A DNA stretch of 37,304 nucleotides from Nocardioidaceae bacterium (GTDB lineage: Bacteria; Actinomycetota; Actinomycetes; Propionibacteriales; Nocardioidaceae). The position numbers and the translations under genes were made by a program. Of the stretch, positions 24,002-32,805 are shown one piece after another. The stretch lies in contig JABFXA010000325.1 of the NCBI GenBank assembly GCA_013361955.1, positions 1 through 37,304 of the forward strand, in the 5' to 3' direction. Under the pieces are notes generated by a model. That model made no database searches, had not been told where the DNA came from, and worked only from the letters and a program-made list of their open reading frames with translations. Every line of letters begins with the position of its first letter. The stretch's first letter is position 1.

Positions 24002-24916
24002 ATGACCGCCATGCGCCTGGCATTCGACATCGTCGACGTGTTCACGGACCGCCCGTACGCCGGGAACCAGCTCGCCGTGGTGCACGGCGCCGAGGGGCTG
24101 AGCACCGAGCAGTGCCAGGCGCTTGCGCGGGAGTTCAACTTCTCCGAGTCGACCTTCCCGGGGCCGGCCGACGGTGCGGCGTACCCGACGCGGATCTTCA
24201 CGCCCGAGCAGGAGATCCCGTTCGCGGGACACCCGACGCTCGGGACGGCGTGGGTGCTGCGCGAGCGGGGGTCGATCAGCTCCGACGAGGTGGTGCAGCA
24301 CTGCGGGGCCGGCGAGATCGGGGTGCGGTTCGACGGCGACCGGGTCGAGCTGTCCGCGACCCCGCGCGACCTGGCCGGCCCGGTGGGCGCCGACCTGGTG
24401 CGCGACCTGCTCCGCGAGGTCGGGCTCGCCGAGGCGGACCGTGCCGGCGAGGCGTGGGTGGCGGGAGCCGGGCTGAGCTTCGTGCACGTGCCGGTGACGG
24501 AGGAGGCGGTGGTGCGGGCGCACCCGTCGAGCGGGCCGTTCGCCGGGTACGCCGAGCGGCTGGCCGCGGTCGGGCCGGTCGACGACCTGCTCGACGCGAT
24601 CAACCTGTACGCCGTGGCCGGCGACGCGCCGTACCTCCGGGTGCACTCGCGCGTGTTCGTGCCCGGGGTCGGCATCCCCGAGGACCCGGCCACCGGGTCG
24701 GCCGCGGCCGGCCTGGGCATGGCGCTGGTGGCGAGCGGTCGGCTGCCCGAGGGTGGGCGCTACGACATCCGGCAGGGCGTCGAGATGGGCCGGCCCTCGA
24801 CCCTGCACGGACGGGTCGAGGCGACCGATGGCCGTGCCACCCGCTGCCACGTCGCCGGCTCGGTGCGACCGGTGGCGTCCGGGGAGATCGAGGTCCCGCC
24901 CCGACGAGTCAGCTGA
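24002..24916 (+). CDS. PhzF-family isomerase/epimerase-like protein
   Basis: A 304-residue protein of the diaminopimelate-epimerase fold. The N-terminal half carries [17 protein letters not shown] and NFSESTF with the candidate catalytic Glu49, then [13 protein letters not shown]. The C-terminal half carries [15 protein letters not shown]. PhzF proper isomerises a phenazine precursor, but no phenazine genes are present, so the substrate is unknown. An ATG at 24011 is an alternative start. The gene overlaps the convergent hypothetical gene by 8 nt. Confidence 0.88.
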   Translation: MTAMRLAFDIVDVFTDRPYAGNQLAVVHGAEGLSTEQCQALAREFNFSESTFPGPADGAAYPTRIFTPEQEIPFAGHPTLGTAWVLRERGSISSDEVVQHCGAGEIGVRFDGDRVELSATPRDLAGPVGADLVRDLLREVGLAEADRAGEAWVAGAGLSFVHVPVTEEAVVRAHPSSGPFAGYAERLAAVGPVDDLLDAINLYAVAGDAPYLRVHSRVFVPGVGIPEDPATGSAAAGLGMALVASGRLPEGGRYDIRQGVEMGRPSTLHGRVEATDGRATRCHVAGSVRPVASGEIEVPPRRVS

Positions 24917-25433
24917 GCGGCGGCTGCCGCTTCACCCGGCGGTGCAGCACCCGGGGCAGCCGGCCGCGGGTGGTGGCCGGGGTGGGCAGGGGTGCGTGGC
25001 GGTGCGCGTCGTCGCTGAGGGCGCCGGGCTCCTCGACGACCTCGCCCGTCGGCCGCACCCGGCGTACGACGGACCGCTCGGCCCACTCGGCGGCCGCGGT
25101 GGACAGGTCGTCGAGGTTCAGCCGGTCGGCGACCAGCGCGGCCGTGACCGCGTCCCAGGCCTCGTCGTCGGGGCGGACCACGGACACCTCGCCCACCCAG
25201 GTGAGCAGCCGGCCGCCGTTGTCGCGGCTGCGCATCAGCACCTCGACGCGATCACCGTCGCCGAGGTCGGGCAGCGGTTGCTCGTCGCCGCCGGACACCA
25301 GGCACAGGGTGTCGTCGTGCCAGGTGTGCCAGACCGGGTGCGTGCGCCGCTCGCCGGGCACGCGCACCCAGGACACGTCGGTCTTCTTCGCCAGCTCGGC
25401 CACCAGCGCGCGGGTCAGGGCCTCGTCCGCCAC
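24909..25433 (-). CDS. Hypothetical protein, possible FMN-binding split-barrel fold
   Basis: A 174-residue protein that I cannot name. Residues 1-110 show a beta-rich pattern with SWVRVPGERRTHPVWHTWHD, TLCLVSGGDEQPLPD and VEVLMRSRDNGGRLLTWVGE, reminiscent of pyridoxamine-phosphate-oxidase-like split barrels. This likeness is weak. The C-terminal ~40 residues are basic and disordered-looking (RRVRPTGEVVEEPG, then a run with RGRLPRVLHRRVKRQPP). The GTG at 25433 lies 7 nt after CAGGCT, with no ribosome binding site. It is divergent from the EamA transporter with closely packed promoters. Confidence 0.7.
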   Translation of the reverse strand: MADEALTRALVAELAKKTDVSWVRVPGERRTHPVWHTWHDDTLCLVSGGDEQPLPDLGDGDRVEVLMRSRDNGGRLLTWVGEVSVVRPDDEAWDAVTAALVADRLNLDDLSTAAAEWAERSVVRRVRPTGEVVEEPGALSDDAHRHAPLPTPATTRGRLPRVLHRRVKRQPPLS

Positions 25434-25440
25434 GAGGCCG

Positions 25441-25478
25441 AGCCTGCCACACCGGAGGCGTGGACGCGGGACCAGAAT
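25441..25478. promoter_or_regulatory. Divergent leaderless promoters, hypothetical gene and EamA gene
   Basis: On the minus strand CAGGCT (25441-25446) lies 7 nt before the GTG at 25433. On the plus strand CAGAAT (25473-25478) lies 7 nt before the GTG at 25486. The hexamers are 26 bp apart, the same as at dapD/dapE. Confidence 0.5.
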
Positions 25479-25485
25479 GAGGCAG

Positions 25486-26367
25486 GTGCGCACCCTGTTG
25501 CTGATGGCCGTCGGCGTCGTCGCGGTCTCGCTGTCCGGGCCGTTGATGGCCGCGATGGTGGTGCCGCCGCTGGCGATCTCGTTCTGGCGCAACGGGTTCG
25601 CGACCGTGCTGCTGGCGCCGGGGGTGGTCGCGCGCCGGCGCGACGAGCTGGTCCAGGTGCGCGGCCGCTCGCTCGGCCTGGTGGTCGGGTCCGGGCTGGC
25701 GCTGGCCGTGCACTTCGGCACCTGGGTCACCTCGCTCACGCTCACCTCGGTCGCGTCGGCGACCGCGATCGTGTGCCTGCAGGTGGCCTGGGTGGTCGCC
25801 TGGCAGCTGCTGCAGGGGGTCCGGTTCAACCGCGGGGTGGTCGCCGGGCTGGTGCTCGCGTTCGCGGGGGTGCTGGTCGTCTCCGGCGTGGACTTCTCGC
25901 TGTCCACGCGCGCCCTGGTCGGTGACCTGCTCGCGCTGGTGGGCGGGATGGCGTCGGCGGCCTACATGCTCATCGGGGCGCGGGCCCGGCAGACCGTGAG
26001 CACCACGACGTACACGTTCGTCTGCTACGGCTCCTGCGCGCTCGCTCTGCTGGTCGCGTGCCGGGTCTCCGGTCAGGCGGTGCTCGGCTACGACGTCTCG
26101 CAGTGGGCGCTGCTGCTGGTGGTGACGCTGACCGCGCAGCTGATGGGGCACTCGGTGTTCAACCACCTGCTGGCCACCACGTCGCCGGTGCTGGTGTCGC
26201 TGGCGCTGCTGCTGGAGGTGCCCGGCGCGTCGCTGCTGGCCGCCGCGATCCTCGGGCAGGTGCCGCCCGCCGCCGCGATCGTGGGGCTCGTGGTGATCCT
26301 CGTCGGGATGGCGCTGGTGATCGTCTACAACCGCGGTCCCGTGCCCGAGCAGGCACCCTTGGACTGA
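25486..26367 (+). CDS. EamA (DMT) family transporter
   Basis: A 293-residue membrane protein with about ten hydrophobic helices in two homologous EamA halves (about 1-133 and 143-283). Typical marks are AISFWRNGFAT near the first helix pair, TSLTLTSVASATAIVCLQVA in the first half, and HSVFNHLLATTSPVLVSLAL in the second. The half-ends carry VLAFAGVLVVSGVD and VGLVVILVGMALVI. Members export amino acids, nucleobases or drugs; the substrate cannot be told. The GTG at 25486 was chosen for CAGAAT 7 nt upstream; an in-frame ATG at 25477 overlaps that hexamer. The gene is monocistronic. Confidence 0.9.
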   Translation: MRTLLLMAVGVVAVSLSGPLMAAMVVPPLAISFWRNGFATVLLAPGVVARRRDELVQVRGRSLGLVVGSGLALAVHFGTWVTSLTLTSVASATAIVCLQVAWVVAWQLLQGVRFNRGVVAGLVLAFAGVLVVSGVDFSLSTRALVGDLLALVGGMASAAYMLIGARARQTVSTTTYTFVCYGSCALALLVACRVSGQAVLGYDVSQWALLLVVTLTAQLMGHSVFNHLLATTSPVLVSLALLLEVPGASLLAAAILGQVPPAAAIVGLVVILVGMALVIVYNRGPVPEQAPLD

Positions 26368-26414
26368 GATCTATCCCACGGGTGCGAGGGGTCCCGGCCC
26401 GCCCGACTCGTCAG

Positions 26415-26420
26415 TAGCAT
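26415..26420 (+). promoter_or_regulatory. -10 element (TAGCAT), leaderless promoter for the CoA-ester lyase gene
   Basis: TAGCAT lies 7 nt before the ATG at 26428 and no Shine-Dalgarno sequence is present. Confidence 0.5.
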
Positions 26421-26427
26421 CCGAGCC

Positions 26428-27387
26428 ATGTCTGCCCGTGAGCTGCGTGCCCGTCGTTCCTGCCACGCCGTCCCCGGCTCCAACCCGCGCTTCCTCGAGA
26501 AGGCGCAGGGGCTCCAGTCGGACCAGGTGTTCCTCGACATCGAGGACTCGGTGGCGCCGATCGCGAAGGCCGACGCCCGCAAGAACATCGTCGAGGTGCT
26601 CAACACCGGCGACTGGGGCGACCGGGTCCGCACCGTGCGGGTCAACGACTGGACCACCCAGTGGACGTACAAGGACGTCATCGAGGTCGTCGAGGGCGCC
26701 GGCGCGAACCTCGACTGCCTGATGCTGCCGAAGGTCCAGACCGCCGCGCAGGTCCAGGCGCTCGACACCCTGCTCACCCAGATCGAGACCACGATGGGCT
26801 ACGAGGTCGGCCGGATCGGCATCGAGGCGCAGATCGAGAACGCCCTCGGCCTGATCAACGTCGACGAGATCGCCACCGCCTCGCCGCGCGTGGAGACGAT
26901 CATCTTCGGCCCCGCGGACTTCATGGCCTCGATCAACATGAAGTCCCTCGTGGTCGGTGAGCAGCCGCCCGGGTACGACGTGGGCGACGCCTACCACTAC
27001 ATCCTGATGCGGCTGCTGATGGCGGCCCGCGCCCACGACAAGCAGGTCATCGACGGTCCGTACCTGCAGATCAAGGACCTCGACGGCTTCCAGCGGGTCG
27101 CCGGCCGCTCCGCGGCCCTCGGGTACGACGGCAAGTGGACGTTGCACCCGAGCCAGATCGAGGTCGCCAACGAGGTGTTCTCGCCCACGCAGCAGGACTA
27201 CGACCACGCCGAGAACATCCTCGACGCGTACGAGTACTTCACCTCCGAGCAGGGCGGCGCGAAGGGTGCGGTGATGCTCGGCGACGAGATGATCGACGAG
27301 GCCTCGCGCAAGATGGCGCTGGTGATCTCGGGCAAGGGCCGCGCCGCCGGGATGAAGCGCACCGACAAGTGGCAGCCTGACAGCTGA
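26428..27387 (+). CDS. CitE-like CoA-ester lyase, candidate malyl-CoA/beta-methylmalyl-CoA lyase
   Basis: A 319-residue HpcH/HpaI-superfamily TIM-barrel protein. Motifs: SCHAVPGSNPRFLEKAQGL, DQVFLDIEDSVAP (metal-proximal Glu/Asp), VRVNDWTT, LDCLMLPKVQTAAQV, IGIEAQIENALGLINVDEIA and IIFGPADFMASINM. These lines closely match, from memory, the CoA-ester lyase encoded with ccr and meaA in Streptomyces, assigned to the ethylmalonyl-CoA pathway. It would split methylmalyl-CoA to glyoxylate and propionyl-CoA. A 35-nt gap separates it from the LicD-methyltransferase gene, which has its own promoter. The matching dehydrogenase and hydratase lie 4.2 and 7.7 kb downstream. Confidence 0.85.
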   Translation: MSARELRARRSCHAVPGSNPRFLEKAQGLQSDQVFLDIEDSVAPIAKADARKNIVEVLNTGDWGDRVRTVRVNDWTTQWTYKDVIEVVEGAGANLDCLMLPKVQTAAQVQALDTLLTQIETTMGYEVGRIGIEAQIENALGLINVDEIATASPRVETIIFGPADFMASINMKSLVVGEQPPGYDVGDAYHYILMRLLMAARAHDKQVIDGPYLQIKDLDGFQRVAGRSAALGYDGKWTLHPSQIEVANEVFSPTQQDYDHAENILDAYEYFTSEQGGAKGAVMLGDEMIDEASRKMALVISGKGRAAGMKRTDKWQPDS

Positions 27388-27409
27388 CGTGCCGGGACCG
27401 GCGGACCGG

Positions 27410-27415
27410 TACCCT
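27410..27415 (+). promoter_or_regulatory. -10 element (TACCCT), leaderless promoter for the first LicD-methyltransferase gene
   Basis: TACCCT lies 6 nt before the GTG at 27422. It gives the glycan cassette its own promoter, separate from the upstream lyase gene. Confidence 0.5.
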
Positions 27416-27421
27416 CTCCCG

Positions 27422-28972
27422 GTGGCTGTCACCGGTGTGTGCGTCGACGACGACGGGATCCGTGCGCAGTCCGACGCCGAGGTCGTCCTCGACGTGCTGT
27501 TCGACGGCCGACGGATCTGGTCGTTCCACCTGCACCGCGACGGCACCCGGCGCGGGTCGACGTACGCCGTGCCGTGGCCGTCCGCGCTGCGCCGGTTCCT
27601 CAACGGCACCACGCAGCTGACCGTCGCCGAGCACGTCGGCGGACACGTCGCCTTCGACGAGGAGCTGCACCTGGGCGACGGTGACGAACGGATCGCCGTC
27701 GTCAACGACCGCGGGCTGCCGCTGGGCATCGACAAGTCCCTGCGTCTCGCGCAGACCTTCGACACCCGCAGCGCCGAGCACGTCGCGCCCCTGCTCGACT
27801 CGATCGAGGAGGTGCTGGGCGCCCTGAAGAAGGCGGGCATCGACGCCTTCCCCGCCTACGGCACGCTCCTCGGCGCGGTGCGCGCCGGCGAGCTGATCGG
27901 CCACGACAGCGACGCCGACCTCGGCTACGTCAGCGAGCACAGCCACCCGGCCGACGTGGTGCTGGAGTCGTTCCGGCTGCAGCGTGCGCTGACCGACATG
28001 GGCTACCGGATCAGCCGCTACAGCGGCATCGCGTTCAAGGTCGACGTCGTCGAGGCGGACGGGTCGGTGCGTGGTCTGGACGTGTTCGGCGGCTTCCTGA
28101 ACGACGGCTACCTGTACCTGATGGGCGAGATCCGCACGCCGTTCCGGCGCGACTGGATCTTCCCCCTCGGCACCACGACGCTGGAGGGCCGCGAGCTGCC
28201 GGCCCCCGCGGACACCGACCGGTTCCTCACCGCGACGTACGGCCCGAGCTGGCGGGTGCCCGACCCGGCGTACAAGTTCGAGACCCCGCAGAGCACGCAC
28301 CGCCGGCTGAACGGCTGGTTCCGCGGCACCCGGGTGGCCCGCGAGGCCTGGGACCGCGCCTACTCGCGGCGGCTCGACGAGCCCGTCGACCTCACTCCCT
28401 CCGACTTCGCCCGCTGGGTGGCCGAGCAGGAGGGCGGCGCGCTGGACCGCGTCGTCGACCTCGGCTGCGGCCGCGGCATCGACGACCTGTGGCTGGCTCG
28501 GCAGGGCGCCCGCGCGGTCGGGCTCGACTACGCGCTGCGCGGCAGCGAGCAGGTCGCCGCGATCGCCGAGGACGAGGACGTCGACCTGGAGTTCCGGCAC
28601 CTGAACCTCTGCGAGCTGCGCTCGGTGCTGGCGCAGGCGGCCCGGCTGGCCCGCGATCCCGGGCGCACGGTCGTCACCGTCCGCCACGTCGCCGAGGCCA
28701 CCGACCGCCCCAGCCGCGAGCGGATGTGGCGCGCCTGCGAGATGCTGCTGCGCGGCGGCGGCCGGCTGTACGTCGAGGTGCTCGTCGGCCGCGGCAAGGG
28801 CGACCCCTTCGCGCGGCGGGAGCACCTGCGTACCCTGCCCCTGCGCCAGGTGGTGCAGGAGCTGAAGGCACGCGGGGCGCGCGTCGTGTCGCGCGAGAGC
28901 ATGAGAGTGGACACCCCGGGAGCCCAGACGGGGCACCGGATCGGACGGTTGGTGATCGAATGGCAGACCTGA
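27422..28972 (+). CDS. LicD-family nucleotidyltransferase fused to a SAM methyltransferase (copy 1)
   Basis: A 516-residue three-part protein. Residues 1-110 form an unassigned beta-rich domain (VVLDVLFDGRRIWSFHLHRD). Residues about 120-300 are LicD-like: AYGTLLGAVRAGELIGHDSD with Tyr146, Asp162, Asp164 and Asp166 as the acidic site, DVFGGFLNDG, and ATYGPSWRVPDPAY. Residues about 325-516 are a methyltransferase with VVDLGCGRG at 344-352 and an acidic strand end, GLDY. LicD proteins transfer phosphocholine or other phospho-alditols to surface glycans. The fusion suggests that the transferred group, or its acceptor, is also methylated (inference). The next gene starts inside its last codons. 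A paralogue lies at 33081-34643. Confidence 0.82.
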   Translation: MAVTGVCVDDDGIRAQSDAEVVLDVLFDGRRIWSFHLHRDGTRRGSTYAVPWPSALRRFLNGTTQLTVAEHVGGHVAFDEELHLGDGDERIAVVNDRGLPLGIDKSLRLAQTFDTRSAEHVAPLLDSIEEVLGALKKAGIDAFPAYGTLLGAVRAGELIGHDSDADLGYVSEHSHPADVVLESFRLQRALTDMGYRISRYSGIAFKVDVVEADGSVRGLDVFGGFLNDGYLYLMGEIRTPFRRDWIFPLGTTTLEGRELPAPADTDRFLTATYGPSWRVPDPAYKFETPQSTHRRLNGWFRGTRVAREAWDRAYSRRLDEPVDLTPSDFARWVAEQEGGALDRVVDLGCGRGIDDLWLARQGARAVGLDYALRGSEQVAAIAEDEDVDLEFRHLNLCELRSVLAQAARLARDPGRTVVTVRHVAEATDRPSRERMWRACEMLLRGGGRLYVEVLVGRGKGDPFARREHLRTLPLRQVVQELKARGARVVSRESMRVDTPGAQTGHRIGRLVIEWQT

Positions 28973-29217
28973 GCAGACGGATCCGGGACAAGAGCAAGGA
29001 CGTGGCCCGCAACGTCGCGCTGTTCCGCTCCACGATGGGCGCCGAGGACCTGCGCGCCCGGGTCGAGCAGCTCGAGGCCGAGGTGCAGGAGTGCCGCCAG
29101 CTCAACCTCCGGCTGGCCGAGCTCACCGACGTGGTGCAGGAGCTGCTGCTGCCCGTCGCCCAGCGCGACGAGGACCGGGTCGCCGAGCTGATGGAGAAGT
29201 ACGCGAAGGGCGTCTGA
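28960..29217 (+). CDS. Small coiled-coil protein, DUF6752-like (copy 1)
   Basis: An 85-residue protein. A basic N-terminus (SRRIRDKSKDVARNVALF) precedes a coiled coil at about residues 30-62 (LRARVEQLEAEVQECRQLNL), then DVVQELLLPVAQRDEDRV. It resembles the small DUF6752 domain of actinobacteria, recalled with moderate certainty. There is no catalytic motif, so a scaffold or pairing role for the adjoining enzymes is a guess. The ATG at 28960 overlaps the LicD-methyltransferase end by 13 nt, and the second copy at 32806-33093 has the same 13-nt overlap. The sulfotransferase GTG follows one base after the stop. Confidence 0.78.
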   Translation: MADLSRRIRDKSKDVARNVALFRSTMGAEDLRARVEQLEAEVQECRQLNLRLAELTDVVQELLLPVAQRDEDRVAELMEKYAKGV

Positions 29218-29218
29218 C

Positions 29219-30358
29219 GTGGCGCGGACCGTCTTCTTCCACGTCGGCCTGCCCAAGACCGGCACCACCTACCTGCAGACCCTGCTCTGGGCGAACAAGG
29301 CCGAGCTGGGCCGGCAGGGCGTGCTGCTGCCGGGGCCGTCGGTGCGCGAGCACCTGTGGGCCAGTGGCGCGGTCCGCGAGGACCCGCGCCTGGAGCGGCG
29401 TACGCCGGCGGCGCCCGGCGCCTGGGACCGGGTCGTCGAGGAGGTGAACGCCTGGCCGGGCACCGCGCTGGTCAGCCACGAGTTCTTCGCGGCGGCCTCC
29501 GCCGACCAGGTGAAGCGCGCGATCGGCCGGCTCGACGGCGCCGACGTGCACGTGGTGGTCACCGCCCGCGACACCGTCAGCCTGGTGACCGCGCGCTGGC
29601 AGGAGTACGTCAAGAACGGCTCGACGGTGCCGGTCGACGGCTACCCGACCTCCGAGGACACCTCACCCGAGAACGAGTGGGACTGGGGCACCCTCGACCT
29701 CGCCGACGTGCTGGACCGCTGGGGCGCGACGCTGCCGGCCGACCACGTGCACGTGGTCACGCTGCCGAAGCCGACCGAGCCGCGCGACACCCTGTGGCTG
29801 CGGTTCGCCGGTCTGGTCGGCGTCGACGCGTCCCGCTGCGACACGTCGACCTCGACGCAGAACGAGTCGCTGGGCGTCGTCGAGGTCGAGCTGCTGCGGC
29901 GGGTGAACGCCGACCTGGTCGGCTTCAGCAGCGCCCTCGACCGGGGCAACTGGATCCGCGGCTACCTGGCGCAGGGCAAGCTGGTGCCGCGCAAGGGCGA
30001 GAAGTTCTGGCCGTCGCCCGAGCGGCTCAGCGCCCTGCAGGAGCGGAACGAGCGCATCGTCGACCGGGTCCAGGAGCGCGGCTACGACGTCCTCGGCGAC
30101 CTGGACGACCTGCGCGTGGCCGGTACGCTGCCGGAACGGCGGCACCCCGACTCGGTGACCGACGCCGAGCTGCTGGCCGCCGCCACCGCCACGATCGCGG
30201 AGATGATGACCGACGTACGCCGCCTCACCCGGGAGAACCGGGCGCTGAGGTCGAGCGTGGTGCCACCGGCGCCCACGCTGCGCGCGCAGGTCGTCGAGAC
30301 CGCGCGCGCGGTGTCGCGGCGCTGGCGGGCGCGACGGGGCGGGTCGAGCGGAGCATGA
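29219..30358 (+). CDS. Sulfotransferase-like protein (tandem copy 1)
   Basis: A 379-residue P-loop protein. The 5'-phosphosulfate-binding loop is FFHVGLPKTGTTYLQTLLW with Lys13 and Thr16/Thr17. The 3'-phosphate region is VVVTARDTVSLVTARWQEYV (Arg117). The motif ALVSHEFFAAASADQVKRAI in between fits the family. C-terminal residues about 320-379 form a helix with coiled-coil character and a basic end. Sulfotransferases move sulfate from PAPS to carbohydrate or small-molecule hydroxyls; a glycan acceptor is inferred from the LicD neighbour. It starts one base after the coiled-coil gene and is followed one base later by its paralogue, so all four genes form one operon. Confidence 0.8.
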   Translation: MARTVFFHVGLPKTGTTYLQTLLWANKAELGRQGVLLPGPSVREHLWASGAVREDPRLERRTPAAPGAWDRVVEEVNAWPGTALVSHEFFAAASADQVKRAIGRLDGADVHVVVTARDTVSLVTARWQEYVKNGSTVPVDGYPTSEDTSPENEWDWGTLDLADVLDRWGATLPADHVHVVTLPKPTEPRDTLWLRFAGLVGVDASRCDTSTSTQNESLGVVEVELLRRVNADLVGFSSALDRGNWIRGYLAQGKLVPRKGEKFWPSPERLSALQERNERIVDRVQERGYDVLGDLDDLRVAGTLPERRHPDSVTDAELLAAATATIAEMMTDVRRLTRENRALRSSVVPPAPTLRAQVVETARAVSRRWRARRGGSSGA

Positions 30359-30359
30359 G

Positions 30360-31529
30360 ATGAGCGAGCGGGTCTTCTTCCACATCGGTCTGCCGAAGAG
30401 CGGGTCGACCTACCTCCAGACGGCGCTGTGGAAGCACGCCGACGCGCTCCGCGACGTGGGCGTGCTGCTGCCGTCGTCCGGGGTCACCGACCACCGCTGG
30501 GGCAGCCTGGTGGTCCGCGACGACCGGCGGCTGCCGCACCGGCCGCCCGCGGCGCGGAGTGCGTGGGACCGGGTCGTCGCCGACGTCGTGGACTGGCCCG
30601 GCACGGCGGTGATCAGCCACGAGTTCTACGGCGGCGCGTCGGCCGAGCAGGCCAAGCGGGCCGTCGAGGCGCTGGCCCCGGCCGAGGTGCACCTGGTGGT
30701 CACCGCTCGCGACCCGCTCCGCACGCTCACCTCCGCGTGGCAGGAGATCGTCAAGTACGGCAAGACCACCGAGCTCGACCGGTTCTCCACCGAGGTGTCC
30801 GACGACCCCTCCGACATCTGGAACTGGCGCGCCCTCGACGTCGGCGAGGTGCTCGGCCGGTGGGGCTCGGTCGTGCCCGCCGACCAGGTGCACGTGCTGC
30901 CGGTGCCCGTGGGCAAGGACCCCGAGCTGGTCTGGCAGCGCTTCGCCGGCCTGTTCCTCGACGACCCGACGTCGCTGCGTCCCGGCGCGCGACCCGCCAA
31001 CCCGTCGATCGGGCTGGTGGCGTGCGAGGTGATGCGGATGGTCGGACCGCACATGAAGGGATTCGGTGCGCTGCCGCGCTCCACGTGGGTGCGCAAGTAC
31101 CTCGCCGACACCGTGCTCGCCGACCTGGCCCGCTCCGAGGGCCGCAGCGTGGAGCGCTTCCTGCCCGGACCGAAGCGGATCGCGGAGTGTCGCGACCGGG
31201 GCGAGCGGACCGTCCGCCACGTGCAGGAGGCGGGGTACGACGTGATCGGCGACCTCGACGACCTTCGGGTCGACGCCGAGCTGCCCGAGCTGCGGTCCCC
31301 GACCGACGTCACCGACGGCGAGGTCGCGCAGCTCGCGTCGGAGGCGCTCGGCACCCTGCTGCGCGACCTGCGCGAGCGCACCGCGGAGCAGCGCGCCTCC
31401 GAGCGGCGCCTCGAGCGGCTGAGTCGGCAGCTCGCCGACAACGTCGTGCCGGAGCGACGTACGCAGGACTGGCGCGGGATGGTCAGCCGGGCCTGGCCGC
31501 GACGTGAGGTGGGCGACAAGGCCGAGTGA
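30360..31529 (+). CDS. Sulfotransferase-like protein (tandem copy 2)
   Basis: A 389-residue paralogue of the preceding gene. The 5'-loop is FFHIGLPKSGSTYLQTALW (Lys13), the 3'-region is LVVTARDPLRTLTSAWQEIV, and AVISHEFYGGASAEQAKRAV is shared. Both copies also share GYDVxGDLDDLRV near the C-terminus, which is not a general sulfotransferase motif and may mark this subfamily. The last ~60 residues (ERTAEQRASERRLERLSRQL) form a coiled coil. The ATG at 30360 lies one base after the previous stop. The two copies have diverged enough to have different acceptor sites. It is the last gene of the operon begun at 27422. Confidence 0.8.
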   Translation: MSERVFFHIGLPKSGSTYLQTALWKHADALRDVGVLLPSSGVTDHRWGSLVVRDDRRLPHRPPAARSAWDRVVADVVDWPGTAVISHEFYGGASAEQAKRAVEALAPAEVHLVVTARDPLRTLTSAWQEIVKYGKTTELDRFSTEVSDDPSDIWNWRALDVGEVLGRWGSVVPADQVHVLPVPVGKDPELVWQRFAGLFLDDPTSLRPGARPANPSIGLVACEVMRMVGPHMKGFGALPRSTWVRKYLADTVLADLARSEGRSVERFLPGPKRIAECRDRGERTVRHVQEAGYDVIGDLDDLRVDAELPELRSPTDVTDGEVAQLASEALGTLLRDLRERTAEQRASERRLERLSRQLADNVVPERRTQDWRGMVSRAWPRREVGDKAE

Positions 31530-31602
31530 AGTGGCTCATAGCGTCGCCGGGCCGCGGTCGGGCACGATGCGAGCACCGTCACCGCTCCCGGAAGGACTCC
31601 GC

Positions 31603-32802
31603 ATGGGCCGCCTCTGCGAGACCGAGGACCTGACCGACATCCAGTCGGAGATCCTGAAGACCGTCCGCACCTTCGTGGACGAGAAGATCCTGCCGGTCGC
31701 CACCGAGCTCGAGCACCGTGACGAGTACCCCACCGAGATCGTGGCGGGCATGAAGGAGCTCGGCCTGTTCGGGCTCACCATCCCCGAGGAGTACGGCGGG
31801 CTGGGCGAGTCGCTGCTCACCTACGCCCTGGTGGTCGAGGAGATCGCCCGCGGCTGGATGAGCGTGTCGGGGATCGTGAACACGCACTTCATCGTGGCCT
31901 ACATGCTGATGCAGCACGGCACCGAGGAGCAGAAGCAGTACTACCTGCCGAAGATGGCGGCCGGCGAGATCACCGGCGCGTTCTCGATGTCCGAGCCCGG
32001 CTGCGGCTCCGACGTCAGCGCGATCAAGACCAAGGCGGTCCGCAGCGACGACGAGAAGACCTACACGATCAACGGCCAGAAGATGTGGCTGACCAACGGC
32101 GGCTCCTCGACGCTGGTCGCGGTGCTGGTCAAGACCGACGAGGGCGCCGACTCGGTCTACCGGAACATGACCACCTTCCTGGTCGAGAAGCCCGCCGGCT
32201 TCGGCGAGGTCGAGGACGGGCTGACCGTGCCCGGCAAGATCGACAAGATGGGTTACAAGGGCGTCGACACCACCGAGCTCGTCTTCGAGGGCTACGAGAT
32301 CGGCGCCGACCAGGTCCTCGGCGGCGCGCCCGGCAAGGGCTTCTACCAGATGATGGACGGCGTCGAGGTCGGCCGCGTGAACGTCGCGGCCCGCGGCTGC
32401 GGCGTCGCCAACCGGGCCTTCGAGCTCGGCGTCGCCTACGCGCAGCAGCGCGAGACGTTCGGCAAGAAGATCGCCGACCACCAGGCGGTTCTGTTCCGGC
32501 TCGCCGAGATGGCGACCAAGGTCGAGGCTGCGCACCAGATGATGGTCCGCGCCGCCCGCAAGAAGGACGCCGGCGAGCGCAACGACCTCGAGGCCGGGAT
32601 GGCGAAGTACCTCGCCAGCGAGTACTGCGCCGAGGTGGTCGAGGACTCCTTCCGGATCCACGGCGGCTACGGCTTCTCCAAGGAGTACGAGATCGAGCGG
32701 CTCTACCGCGAGGCGCCGATGCTGCTGATCGGCGAGGGCACCGCGGACATCCAGCGGATGATCATCGGCCGCCGGCTCCTGGAGGACTACAAGCTCCGCT
32801 GA
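31603..32802 (+). CDS. Acyl-CoA dehydrogenase, candidate methylsuccinyl-CoA dehydrogenase
   Basis: A 399-residue flavoprotein. FAD and substrate motifs: FSMSEPGCGSDVSAIKTKAV, KMWLTNGGSSTLVAVLV, VGRVNVAARGCGVANRAFEL and YAQQRETFGKKIADHQAV. The catalytic Glu is in LLIGEGTADIQRMIIGRRLL. The sequence resembles, from memory, the dehydrogenase encoded with ccr in Streptomyces (MGRL start, ERNDLEAGMAKYLASEYC), so oxidation of methylsuccinyl-CoA to mesaconyl-CoA is plausible. The experimentally known Rhodobacter enzyme is longer, so the exact substrate is less certain. The ATG at 31603 has GGAAGGA 6 nt upstream. It lies alone between two glycan cassettes, convergent with the second. Confidence 0.83.
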   Translation: MGRLCETEDLTDIQSEILKTVRTFVDEKILPVATELEHRDEYPTEIVAGMKELGLFGLTIPEEYGGLGESLLTYALVVEEIARGWMSVSGIVNTHFIVAYMLMQHGTEEQKQYYLPKMAAGEITGAFSMSEPGCGSDVSAIKTKAVRSDDEKTYTINGQKMWLTNGGSSTLVAVLVKTDEGADSVYRNMTTFLVEKPAGFGEVEDGLTVPGKIDKMGYKGVDTTELVFEGYEIGADQVLGGAPGKGFYQMMDGVEVGRVNVAARGCGVANRAFELGVAYAQQRETFGKKIADHQAVLFRLAEMATKVEAAHQMMVRAARKKDAGERNDLEAGMAKYLASEYCAEVVEDSFRIHGGYGFSKEYEIERLYREAPMLLIGEGTADIQRMIIGRRLLEDYKLR

Positions 32803-32805
32803 GGG

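Noticed and set aside
22679-24850. 723-codon minus-strand frame that could make the MgtE-like protein much longer
   Set aside because: Only the part after the GTG at 23965 has real domains. The upstream part is antisense to the PhzF-like gene and low in complexity.
24002-24916. Phenazine biosynthesis gene phzF
   Set aside because: The fold matches PhzF, but no other phenazine gene is nearby and the family is broad, so the symbol was not used.
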